From the NCBI GenBank assembly GCA_902619665.1, contig CACNFB010000008.1, forward strand, positions 1-42,381: a DNA stretch of 42,381 nucleotides. Direction: 5' to 3'. This document shows positions 1-7,666 of the stretch, one piece after another (position 1 is the first letter of the stretch; each line of letters starts with the position of its first letter). The DNA is from an uncultured Pelagibacteraceae bacterium. Its GTDB lineage: Bacteria; Pseudomonadota; Alphaproteobacteria; Pelagibacterales; Pelagibacteraceae. A program made the translations under genes and the position numbers. The notes beneath the pieces are model-generated. The model saw only the letters and a program-made list of their open reading frames with translations, did no database searches and was not told the origin of the DNA.

Positions 1-125
1 GCACAGTTTGGGGACCTCCATTGTGGATACCTTATTCTTCCATGCTTATTGGGGCAACTCTCATGACTATGTCATACATTTCTGAATTAATTCTACATGT
101 AAGAAAACTTAAGGAGTTTAAATAG
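1..125 (+). CDS. TRAP transporter small permease (DctQ-type), C-terminal fragment
   Basis: Only the last 40 or so codons are in the window, read in frame 3 and ending at a TAG at 123-125. The fragment contains a hydrophobic stretch (WGPPLWIPYSSMLIGATLM) followed by a short basic tail, which is how the fourth membrane helix and C-terminus of DctQ-type small permeases look. The stop codon overlaps the GTG start of the large permease next door (TAGTG), the standard dctQ-dctM arrangement. The small permease is an obligate partner of DctM in the membrane complex that accepts substrate from a periplasmic binding protein. The binding protein gene should lie upstream, outside the window. The identification rests mostly on context because the fragment is short. 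Confidence 0.7.
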   Translation, partial: TVWGPPLWIPYSSMLIGATLMTMSYISELILHVRKLKEFK

Positions 126-1456
126 TGGACCCATTATTATTAGGACTTGTTGTTGGAGTTTCAACAGTTGTAATGCTATTTTCAGGTATTCCGATTGCAT
201 TTGGATTATGTTTCATCTCAGTCGTGTTTTTAGTGATTGCAGAAGGCTTTTCAATTTTAAATGTTTTTGCAGAAACATTTTATGCGGGTTTAAATTCATT
301 TGTTTTATTATCTATTCCAATGTTTATTTTGATGGGAATGGCAGTAGCTAATTCTCCAGCTGGTAAGGATTTGTATACAGGTTTAGATAGATGGCTTTGG
401 AGATTACCAGGTGGATTAGTAGTATCTAATATTGGAGCTTGCTCTATATTTGCAGCTTTGAGTGGATCAAGTCCAGCAACTTGTGCTGCGATTGGCACAA
501 TGGGAATTCCTGAAATGAGAAAAAGAGGGTATTCCGCTAGATTAGCAACTGGATGTATAGCTGCAGGTGGAACCCTAGGGGTCTTAATCCCACCAAGCAT
601 AGTTTTGATAGTTTATGGTTTAGCTACAGGAACGTCTATTGGAAGATTATTTTTATGTGGCGTTATACCTGGATTACTTCTTGCAGGATTATTTATGTTA
701 TGGGCTTATATATACTCATATTTTATTGACAAAAAGTCCGCGGAAATTTTAAGAAATAGAAAGCCACCAACTTTAAGAGAAAAATTAGAAGTCATCCCAA
801 GAGTACTTCCTTTCTTATTAATTGTAGTTGGAGTTTTATATGTTTTATACGGTGGTGTAGCTACACCATCTGAAGCATCTGGTGTAGGAGCTTTTCTCGT
901 ATTTGTAATGATTGCTGTTGTATATAAAATTTATCAACCAAAAAAAATATGGGATATTGTAAAAGTTTCGATGAAGGAGAGTGTAATGATCATGTTTATT
1001 ATTGCAGGCTCATATATATTCGCATTTAGCTTATCCACTCTCTACGTAACACAATCAATCGCTCAAACTATTGTAGAGATGGGTTTAAACAAATGGGTTT
1101 TATTTTTTTATATTAATATTTTTCTATTAATAGCTGGTTTCTTTTTACCACCAGTTGCAGTAATTGTTATGACTTCAGCAATTCTTCTTCCAATAATTAC
1201 TCAATTTGGTTTTGATCCTTATTGGTTTGCAATTGTCTTTACGATAAATATGGAGATAGGTTTAATTACTCCACCCGTTGGTTTAAATTTATATATTATA
1301 AAAGGGATTACTCCCGATGTTAGTCTTTCTGAAATATTAAAAGGCTCAATTCCTTTTATGATAATGATGGTTATTTGTATAATAATATTGTGTATTTTCC
1401 CAGAAATAGTAACTTGGTTACCTGACAAATTAATGGGAAAAGCTCTTGCATACTAA
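125..1456 (+). CDS. dctM: TRAP transporter large permease (DctM family)
   Basis: This 443-residue polytopic inner-membrane protein matches the usual DctM length (about 425-445). It shows family hallmarks: repeated hydrophobic helices, the stretch ALSGSSPATCAAIGTMGIPEM near residues 111-131, a glycine-rich segment and PPS motif near 147-157, and the repeat-related ITPPVGLNLY segment near 384-393. It is the Na+-coupled transport subunit of a TRAP system that takes up carboxylates or similar organic anions. The substrate cannot be read from this subunit. The GTG start overlaps the stop of the upstream small permease, implying translational coupling, and its own 3' end overlaps the downstream dusA start by 11 nt. 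No promoter is visible between them. Confidence 0.93.
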   Translation: MDPLLLGLVVGVSTVVMLFSGIPIAFGLCFISVVFLVIAEGFSILNVFAETFYAGLNSFVLLSIPMFILMGMAVANSPAGKDLYTGLDRWLWRLPGGLVVSNIGACSIFAALSGSSPATCAAIGTMGIPEMRKRGYSARLATGCIAAGGTLGVLIPPSIVLIVYGLATGTSIGRLFLCGVIPGLLLAGLFMLWAYIYSYFIDKKSAEILRNRKPPTLREKLEVIPRVLPFLLIVVGVLYVLYGGVATPSEASGVGAFLVFVMIAVVYKIYQPKKIWDIVKVSMKESVMIMFIIAGSYIFAFSLSTLYVTQSIAQTIVEMGLNKWVLFFYINIFLLIAGFFLPPVAVIVMTSAILLPIITQFGFDPYWFAIVFTINMEIGLITPPVGLNLYIIKGITPDVSLSEILKGSIPFMIMMVICIIILCIFPEIVTWLPDKLMGKALAY

Positions 1457-2450
1457 TAAAAAAATTAATCGCAAAATATCTGTTGCACCTATGATGGATT
1501 GCACAGATCGTCATGATAGGTTTTTTTTAAGGCTAATCAGCAAAAATGTTATGCTTTATTCAGAGATGGTTGCAACAAAATCAGCGATACATGGTGATCG
1601 AGAAAAGATTTTAGGATTTAGAAACGAGGAACAACCTGTTGCACTTCAAGTAGGTGGTTCTGATAAAAAAGAGCTTGCTCAAGTTGCTAAATTAGCAGAA
1701 GAATATAATTATAAAGAGATAAACTTAAATCTAGGATGCCCAAGTAAAAAAGTTCAAAAAAATTCTTTTGGTGCCTGTTTAATGAAAGAGCCTAACCTCG
1801 TTGCAGAATGCTTAAATGAAATGGTGAATGCTTGTAATATTCCCGTAACAGCCAAAACTAGAATTGGTGTTGATGATATTGAAGATTTTGATTATCTAAA
1901 TAAATTTGTAAACAAAATTAAAGAAGCAGGCTGCAAAACAATTATATTACATGCAAGAAAAGCAATTTTAAAAGGTCTTACACCAAAGCAAAATCTTTCA
2001 ATACCAAAATTAAATTATGAGAGAGTATATGAGATTAAAAAAGAAAATCCTGATTTAGAGGTTATCATTAACGGTGGGATTACAAATATTGAAGATATAA
2101 AAAAACATTTAGAAATATGTGATGGCGTGATGATAGGTAGAGCAATTTACCAAAATCCGTACTTTTTATCAGAAATAGAAAAAGAAATATTTAATACTAA
2201 TAAAATTCCTTCAAGAGAAGATGTGGCTAAGGAAATTTTAAAATATTTAGAGGAGGAAGTGAAAGCAGGAGCGAAAGTAAACCATATTATGAGGCACACA
2301 GTTGGATTGTACCATGGACAACCAGGTTCTAAAGACTGGAAAAGATATTTAAGTGATAATATGATGGCAAGAGACTCTGACTTTCAAAAAGCCAAACATA
2401 TTATGACGATTGTTCAGAATAATGAAAAGGCAAATCAAATTAACACTTAA
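1446..2450 (+). CDS. dusA: tRNA-dihydrouridine synthase (DusA type)
   Basis: This is an FMN-dependent TIM-barrel enzyme that reduces uridines in the tRNA D-loop to dihydrouridine using NADPH. The protein (334 residues from a TTG start) has the Dus N-terminus SVAPMMDCTDRH near residue 12, the LNLGCPSKKVQ segment with the catalytic cysteine at about residue 98, a KTRIG segment, and INGGI and DGVMIGRA phosphate-binding motifs. The DusA-specific GLYHGQPGSKDWKRYLS segment lies near the C-terminus. The TTG start lies inside the end of dctM. The alternative ATG at about 1488 would cut into the conserved SVAPMMD motif, so TTG is preferred. It is an unusual passenger in a transporter operon, and compaction is the simplest reason. 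Confidence 0.92.
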   Translation: MHTNKKINRKISVAPMMDCTDRHDRFFLRLISKNVMLYSEMVATKSAIHGDREKILGFRNEEQPVALQVGGSDKKELAQVAKLAEEYNYKEINLNLGCPSKKVQKNSFGACLMKEPNLVAECLNEMVNACNIPVTAKTRIGVDDIEDFDYLNKFVNKIKEAGCKTIILHARKAILKGLTPKQNLSIPKLNYERVYEIKKENPDLEVIINGGITNIEDIKKHLEICDGVMIGRAIYQNPYFLSEIEKEIFNTNKIPSREDVAKEILKYLEEEVKAGAKVNHIMRHTVGLYHGQPGSKDWKRYLSDNMMARDSDFQKAKHIMTIVQNNEKANQINT

Positions 2451-3286
2451 TGGAAAATTTAAATTTAAGTGAAATAATAAATTTATTAACCGTTCTTGGT
2501 ATTGCAGCAGCTGTAGCAGGTTTCATGGCTGGTTTATTAGGTGTAGGAGGTGGAATAATAATGGTGCCAGCTTTGTATTATGCTTTTACTGTTTTAGATT
2601 TTGATTTAGTGACAAGAATGCATCTATCAGTTGGTACTTCTCTTGCAATAATTATACCTACTTCGATTATTTCTACAAAAACACATATGGAACATGATGC
2701 GGTTGATTTTAATATGGTAAAGTCTTTTGGAATTTTTATAGTTTTAGGTGTTCTTTGTGGAACTTTCTTGGCAGTAAGTTTAAAAACACCTGCATTAGTT
2801 TTATTTTTTGCAATATTTTCATTTTGTGTTGGTCTATTTTTTATTTTTTTAAGGGAACAATTAATGGATAAACCAAAAAAAATCTCAGAATTAATTAAAA
2901 AAATTTCGGGGATATTGATAGGATTTATTTCGGTCCCCTTAGGTATTGGTGGAGGCTCTTTAATGGTGCCATTTATGCGAACCTTTGGTTATGACATTAG
3001 AAAGTCTATTGGGACAGCTGCAGCAGTTGGTTTTTTAATAGCTTTGACTGGTTCAATCACAATGATAACAGGCGGAGAAATAATTGATAATGTAAAATCA
3101 CCATTCAGTTTTGGTTACATTAATTTATTAGGTTTTCTTGTATTTGTACCTGTAACAATGGTAATGGCCCGAATTGGAGCCAAAGTTGTTTACAAAATTA
3201 ATAAAAAGTTATTAAGCAAAATATTTGGCTGTTTTTTGTTGTTAGTTTCTGTTAGGTCCTTCGTTGAATATTTTAATATAAATTAA
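2450..3286 (+). CDS. TauE/SafE family permease, copy 1
   Basis: This 278-residue membrane protein has the two-repeat TauE/SafE architecture: AGLLGVGGG near residues 27-35 in the first half and VPLGIGGGSLMVP near 162-174 in the second half, each followed by a run of helices. Characterised family members are linked to export of sulfite or organosulfonates, or uptake of related anions. The substrate here is unknown. The ATG overlaps the dusA stop codon (TAATG). The next gene is a clear paralogue of nearly the same length, so the pair arose by tandem duplication. Both glycine-rich motifs are intact in this copy. Confidence 0.88.
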   Translation: MENLNLSEIINLLTVLGIAAAVAGFMAGLLGVGGGIIMVPALYYAFTVLDFDLVTRMHLSVGTSLAIIIPTSIISTKTHMEHDAVDFNMVKSFGIFIVLGVLCGTFLAVSLKTPALVLFFAIFSFCVGLFFIFLREQLMDKPKKISELIKKISGILIGFISVPLGIGGGSLMVPFMRTFGYDIRKSIGTAAAVGFLIALTGSITMITGGEIIDNVKSPFSFGYINLLGFLVFVPVTMVMARIGAKVVYKINKKLLSKIFGCFLLLVSVRSFVEYFNIN

Positions 3287-3300
3287 CTAACAAGGTTTCT

Positions 3301-4134
3301 TTGTCGTTATCAATTTTAATAAACGAATACTGGTATTTTATTTTACTTATAGTTTTTGCAGCAACTGCAGTTGGTTTTTTTGCTGGATTATTTGGAATAG
3401 GTGGTGGATTGATTTCTGTTCCATGTCTTTTTTTTATATTTGAAACATTAAATATTGAAAAAGATTTTTTAATGCATTTAACAGTTGGTACAGCCTTTAC
3501 GATAACAATATTCACATCTTCAGCTTCTGTCTTTACCCATTATAAAAATAAATTGGTTGATATAAATGTAGTAAAAACCTTTGGGTTATTTGTTGTTTTA
3601 GGTGTTCTTATGGGAACAGTTTTTGCCGCATATATGAGTACAAAAAGCCTTGTTCTTTTTTTTTCAGTCGTTGTTTATGTTTTTGGAGCATACTTAATGC
3701 TTGCAAACGAACAAGTTAAGAAAGTTAATGTAAATAGAGCATTTTACCCTAAGGCTATCTTTGGTTTAATGTCTGGATTTATATCTGCGCCCATGGGTAT
3801 TACTGGCGCTATGATGAATGTTCCGTTACTTCGATACTTAGGTTATCCAATTAGTAAATGCATAGGAAGTGCCGCAACAATAGGATTATTTATATCTCTA
3901 ACTGGTTCTGTTGGTTTTTTAATTTCAGGTTTTTACTTTGATGCAAATTTACCTTTTAGTATTGGATTTGTTAATATCCCAGCTTTTTTATTATTTGTTC
4001 CAATTACAACTTTTATGGCAAGATTTGGTGCAAACACAGTTTACAAAATGAACAAAATTAAAGCTCAAAGACTTTTTGGAGTTTTTCTTTATGCTGTAGG
4101 AACAATTTTTATATACAGGTATTTTAATATTTAA
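3301..4134 (+). CDS. TauE/SafE family permease, copy 2
   Basis: A 277-residue paralogue of the preceding gene, with matching segments throughout (for example a VLGVLxGT segment near residue 100, a LTGS segment, and the shared C-terminal YFNI). The first-half motif is intact (AGLFGIGGG), but the corresponding second-half motif reads GITGA instead of GIGGG, so the two halves are no longer equivalent. The start is TTG at 3301. An AAGG Shine-Dalgarno-like sequence at 3292-3295, five bases upstream, supports it, and no ATG is available before the first helix. The stop codon overlaps the convergent phosphomannomutase stop at 4131-4134. Whether the two copies form a heterodimer or transport different anions cannot be read from sequence. 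Confidence 0.86.
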   Translation: MSLSILINEYWYFILLIVFAATAVGFFAGLFGIGGGLISVPCLFFIFETLNIEKDFLMHLTVGTAFTITIFTSSASVFTHYKNKLVDINVVKTFGLFVVLGVLMGTVFAAYMSTKSLVLFFSVVVYVFGAYLMLANEQVKKVNVNRAFYPKAIFGLMSGFISAPMGITGAMMNVPLLRYLGYPISKCIGSAATIGLFISLTGSVGFLISGFYFDANLPFSIGFVNIPAFLLFVPITTFMARFGANTVYKMNKIKAQRLFGVFLYAVGTIFIYRYFNI

Positions 4135-5579
4135 TTAATTTTTTGATCGTATTCACCAATTTTCCCTGTCTCTTGTAATAACTTATCAATAAAATAAAAA
4201 ATCTCTTTTTTTAATTCATCAGATGTCGGGCTTTCAGTAACTACAACTAAAGAGGGTTTATTTGAAGAAGCTCTAATCAATCCCCAAGATCCATCTTCCA
4301 ATGAGAATCTAATTCCATTGACTGTAAGTATGTTTTTTATTTTCAGTCCTTTAATTTTAAATTCATTATCTTTTAGTTTATTAATTTTATCAATCATCTC
4401 GTCAATGATTCCATATTTTTCTTCATCTTTACAAAAAGGACCCATTGTTGGACTTTGAAAGGTTTTAGGTAAACTTTTTATTAGAACATCTAACTTTTCA
4501 TTTTGATTATCCAAAAGGTTACAAACTTGAATTGCTGAATTAATACCATCATCAAAACCATAACCAAGTGGTTGATTAAAAAAGAAATGTCCACTCTTTT
4601 CAAATCCAGCAATCGCTTTCTCTTCATTTACTTTCCTCTTTATGTATGAATGACCAGTCTTCCAATATATTGTCTTACAATTATTTTTATTTAAAATCTC
4701 ATCATTCATGAATAAACCAGTTGACTTTACATCAACTACAAATTTTGAGTTTTTATGTTGATTTGAAATATTTCTAGCAATTAATAATCCAATTTTATCT
4801 GCGAAAATTTCTTTACCGCTATTATCTATAACCCCAACTCTGTCTCCATCACCATCAAAACCAAAACCAACATCTGCTTTATTTTGTTTTACACATTTTG
4901 CAATTTCATGAAGCATTTCCATATCTTCTGGATTTGGGTTGTATTTAGGAAAGGTGTAATCTAAATTACAGTCTAATTCTATTACCTCACATCCAATACC
5001 TCTTAAAATTTCTGGAGCAAATATACCAGCTGTTCCATTACCGCAAGCAGCAACAACTTTTAATTTTTTTTTTAATTTTGTTTTAGAAAGTTCTTCAATA
5101 TATACTTTATTAAATTCTTTAACTTCTTCAAACTTTCCTTCTCCTTTTATAAATTTTTGATTTAACACAATGTTTTTAAGCTCAGACATTTCATCTTTAC
5201 AGTGGGTAAGACCTTTTTCAATTCCCATTTTGATACCTGTCCAACCGTTTTCATTATGACTAGCAGTTATCATAGCAACTGCATCAGAATTTAGCTTGAA
5301 CTGTGATAAATAAACAGTAGGCGATAAACATAGTCCAATATCTTTAACGTTGCATCCAGTAGATAACAAACCTTTCACAAAGTTTTTTTTAACATTTTCA
5401 CTATACGATCTGTAATCATGTCCAACTATTACAGTTGGATTTTTCACTTTATTAATTACTTGAGTACCAAAACCTTTACCAACAGATTCAATTCCAAGCT
5501 CATTTATACTATCTGGGAACAACCATCTTGCATCGTATTCACGAAAACCGAATTCATCTATTAAGATATTGCTAGACAT
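4131..5579 (-). CDS. manB: Phosphomannomutase/phosphoglucomutase
   Basis: This 482-residue alpha-D-phosphohexomutase interconverts hexose 6-phosphates and 1-phosphates to feed nucleotide-sugar synthesis. It has the phosphoserine loop TASHNENG at residues 105-112 (Ser107 carries the phosphate), the Mg-binding loop DGDGDR near residue 240, a sugar-specificity loop (FEKSGH) near 324-329, and a C-terminal phosphate-binding segment (RASSNKPSL). The dual mannose/glucose specificity typical of AlgC-type enzymes is inferred from family resemblance, and either product is possible. It is the last gene of a three-gene minus-strand operon after a GT17 transferase and a Gfo/Idh/MocA oxidoreductase. It could also supply glucose 1-phosphate for UDP-glucose used elsewhere. 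Confidence 0.88.
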   Translation of the reverse strand: MSSNILIDEFGFREYDARWLFPDSINELGIESVGKGFGTQVINKVKNPTVIVGHDYRSYSENVKKNFVKGLLSTGCNVKDIGLCLSPTVYLSQFKLNSDAVAMITASHNENGWTGIKMGIEKGLTHCKDEMSELKNIVLNQKFIKGEGKFEEVKEFNKVYIEELSKTKLKKKLKVVAACGNGTAGIFAPEILRGIGCEVIELDCNLDYTFPKYNPNPEDMEMLHEIAKCVKQNKADVGFGFDGDGDRVGVIDNSGKEIFADKIGLLIARNISNQHKNSKFVVDVKSTGLFMNDEILNKNNCKTIYWKTGHSYIKRKVNEEKAIAGFEKSGHFFFNQPLGYGFDDGINSAIQVCNLLDNQNEKLDVLIKSLPKTFQSPTMGPFCKDEEKYGIIDEMIDKINKLKDNEFKIKGLKIKNILTVNGIRFSLEDGSWGLIRASSNKPSLVVVTESPTSDELKKEIFYFIDKLLQETGKIGEYDQKIN

Positions 5580-5582
5580 AGT

Positions 5583-6566
5583 TTATTTCTTTATTAATTT
5601 TGACCAAATTGACATGTTTTTCATTATAGCTAAAGAATTCTGGATATTTACTAAAAATTTATCATCTTTTATGTTTTTTTCAAAATTATCAGAAACTTTT
5701 TCAATTTGATTTGCATACAATGATAAATCGGATTTTACTATTTTTTTATAGTAAGAGTTTCCCTGTGAAATTTCTAAGGTAGTTTGTTTTTCAGGCAACC
5801 ATGGACTGTTGATAGTGAGCTTACCTTTTTGTCCCTCTATTATTGTCTTATTTTGATAATTTTCTTTAAAACTTATTTTAATTTGGCATTTTATTTTTTT
5901 ATTAATTTCAATCTCTGCCTCTGCGAAGTCATCAACATTAGTGTGTGTTAAATTGCCTCTGGCGTTTAAAAATTTATAACTATCTGGGTCTTTATAAAAT
6001 AAATTTAAAATACTTAAAGGATAACAACCCACATCTAATATTGCACCTCCACCTAAACTTTTATTAAAAAGTCTAGATTCTGGTTTTATTTTATTTACCT
6101 TAAAACCAAAACTTGATTGAAAATTTGTTATCTCTCCTAATTCATTATTCTTAACAATTTCTTTTACAATTTTAGTTTGTGGGTGAGACCTGTAAGCAAA
6201 GCCTTCATAAAAAATTATATTATTCTTTAATACATAATCATAAACTTCTCTACCCTCATCATAATTTAATGTGAATGGTTTTTCACATAAAACATTTTTT
6301 TCATGTTGTGTGCATTTTTTAATTAAATGGAAATGTGTATTGTTAAGGGTTGCTATATATATAGCGTTTATGTTTTTATCTTTAATAATTTCATCATAAT
6401 TACCATAAACTGACACTTCATTTAAATTGTAATTTTCTTTAAAATTTTTGATTTTATTTTTATCTAGGCTTGCTACACTAATTATTTTTGAGTTACTAGT
6501 TTCCTTGATTGCATTAGTAAATTTCTGACCCATATTTCCAAGACCAATTATTCCCCACTTAATCAT
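5583..6566 (-). CDS. Gfo/Idh/MocA family oxidoreductase
   Basis: A 327-residue NAD(P)-dependent sugar dehydrogenase-like protein. It has an N-terminal Rossmann motif GLGNMG at residues 8-13, the catalytic-lysine signature CEKPF near residues 94-98, and the DVGCYPLS segment near 178 that lines the active site. The C-terminal half is the usual alpha/beta substrate domain. Members oxidise or epimerise sugars, inositols or nucleotide sugars, and the substrate cannot be assigned from sequence. It starts 4 nt after the end of the GT17 gene and ends 3 nt before the phosphomannomutase gene, so a shared role in making or modifying a surface glycan building block is a reasonable inference. Confidence 0.85.
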   Translation of the reverse strand: MIKWGIIGLGNMGQKFTNAIKETSNSKIISVASLDKNKIKNFKENYNLNEVSVYGNYDEIIKDKNINAIYIATLNNTHFHLIKKCTQHEKNVLCEKPFTLNYDEGREVYDYVLKNNIIFYEGFAYRSHPQTKIVKEIVKNNELGEITNFQSSFGFKVNKIKPESRLFNKSLGGGAILDVGCYPLSILNLFYKDPDSYKFLNARGNLTHTNVDDFAEAEIEINKKIKCQIKISFKENYQNKTIIEGQKGKLTINSPWLPEKQTTLEISQGNSYYKKIVKSDLSLYANQIEKVSDNFEKNIKDDKFLVNIQNSLAIMKNMSIWSKLIKK

Positions 6567-6570
6567 TTAA

Positions 6571-7467
6571 TTAATCAAACCATTGTTTAAGTTTTGAACG
6601 AATTTCACTAGATTGTAAATATTCAGGTAGTTTGTCATCGCTTATTTTTTTTAATTTATAATCAAAATTCCATCTTTCTTTATATTTCTCTTTATCGACA
6701 AAGTGATTAAAAAACATTTCCTTATTCTCAATTTTTTTTTTCAAGTCCTCTACGGTCAGGCCACTCAATTGAAATTCATCGTGGTGACCAAAATTTGTAT
6801 ACTTTTCAAACATTTTTTCAGCTGTCATTAAATTTGTAAAATGCCAACCTCCATCATTTATAATTTCTATATTTATATATCTGTTTTTAGAAAATAATGT
6901 GTCTAATCTCCAAAAAGGATATTTTTTATTTTTTAAGTTTCTTAGCCAAGACATTGAAACCAGCTTTTTTTTCTTAGCTGCTTTCGATCCAAACCAAGGA
7001 ATTAAGTCGTATTGAAGATTAAATTTATAATAAAAAAATAATTGTTTAAAAATTATTATTTCCTTTTTGGTATTTTTAAATTGCTTTGAATTTAAATTAG
7101 GTATTTCATCATTGTCACTTAATATAACTAGATCATTTTCATTAACATCACATAAAGCCTTAATCATATAATCATAGGACAGCTCAATCCTTTTTAGGCT
7201 ATCACTTCTTTTCTCAAAGGGTTCTGCTAAACCATTTTTTTCGCCAATAATATTCGGTGGCTCTTTATCAATTACAATGTATGAAATTTTATCTTTAAAT
7301 TTTGGATAATTATTAATATTAAAATTTAATTTTTTCTTCTTTCCACTATGTGAATAAGTAGATTCGCAAACAATGAATTTTTCTACAAAATCATTTAATA
7401 CATGGAATCGAATATCCATCATTAGATGCTCTGAATAGAAAGTGGTGCAGTCAAAGATTTTCATCAA
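6571..7467 (-). CDS. Glycosyltransferase family 17 protein
   Basis: This 298-residue cytoplasmic protein resembles GT17, the family of eukaryotic beta-1,4-N-acetylglucosaminyltransferase III. The N-terminus (IFDCTTFYSE followed by a LxMDIR-like segment) and the VESTYSHSGK-like segment near residues 33-43 (here CESTYSHSGK) are typical, as is the acidic LSDNDEIP motif near residues 116-123 that probably binds metal-nucleotide. There is no signal peptide or transmembrane segment. Bacterial GT17 members are poorly characterised, so the donor (perhaps UDP-GlcNAc) and acceptor are unknown. It is the first gene of the operon with the oxidoreductase and phosphomannomutase, transcribed away from nrdA. 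The promoter must lie in 7468-7560. Confidence 0.8.
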   Translation of the reverse strand: MMKIFDCTTFYSEHLMMDIRFHVLNDFVEKFIVCESTYSHSGKKKKLNFNINNYPKFKDKISYIVIDKEPPNIIGEKNGLAEPFEKRSDSLKRIELSYDYMIKALCDVNENDLVILSDNDEIPNLNSKQFKNTKKEIIIFKQLFFYYKFNLQYDLIPWFGSKAAKKKKLVSMSWLRNLKNKKYPFWRLDTLFSKNRYINIEIINDGGWHFTNLMTAEKMFEKYTNFGHHDEFQLSGLTVEDLKKKIENKEMFFNHFVDKEKYKERWNFDYKLKKISDDKLPEYLQSSEIRSKLKQWFD

Positions 7468-7587
7468 TTATTTTAAATTCTAGGTAAATTGCTTCAATTT
7501 TATGGTAAGGCTTACTTCATATTGTTAATAATTGTAATTTATTAGTTGAATATTTTTTTAATTGTTCTATAAATGTTCTATTGATTT

Positions 7588-7634
7588 TTAATTTATATAG
7601 TGTATTTAAAGATCTTACACACAACATATAGTTG
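7588..7634 (+). promoter_or_regulatory. Tandem NrdR-box-like operators upstream of nrdAB
   Basis: Two 16-bp sites match the published NrdR box (acaCwAtATaTwGtgt). The first, 7588-7603 (ends TATATAGTGT), matches about 12 of 16 positions. The second, 7619-7634 (starts ACACAACATATAG), matches about 13 of 16 and overlaps a perfect ACAAC-5-GTTGT dyad at 7621-7635. Their starts are exactly 31 bp apart, the helical phasing seen in known NrdR operators. A candidate promoter, TTGATT (7581-7586), 16-bp spacer, TATTTA (7603-7608), would be covered by the sites. NrdR is an ATP/dATP-sensing repressor of ribonucleotide reductase genes. Its gene is not in this window. Confidence 0.6.
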
Positions 7635-7666
7635 TTTTTACTAAAAAGTACTATAAAGGGAGTTAA

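Noticed and set aside
7505-7515. GTAAG-G-CTTAC dyad upstream of the GT17 gene as an operator
   Set aside because: An 11-bp palindrome of this kind is expected occasionally by chance, and no partner site or regulator is apparent.
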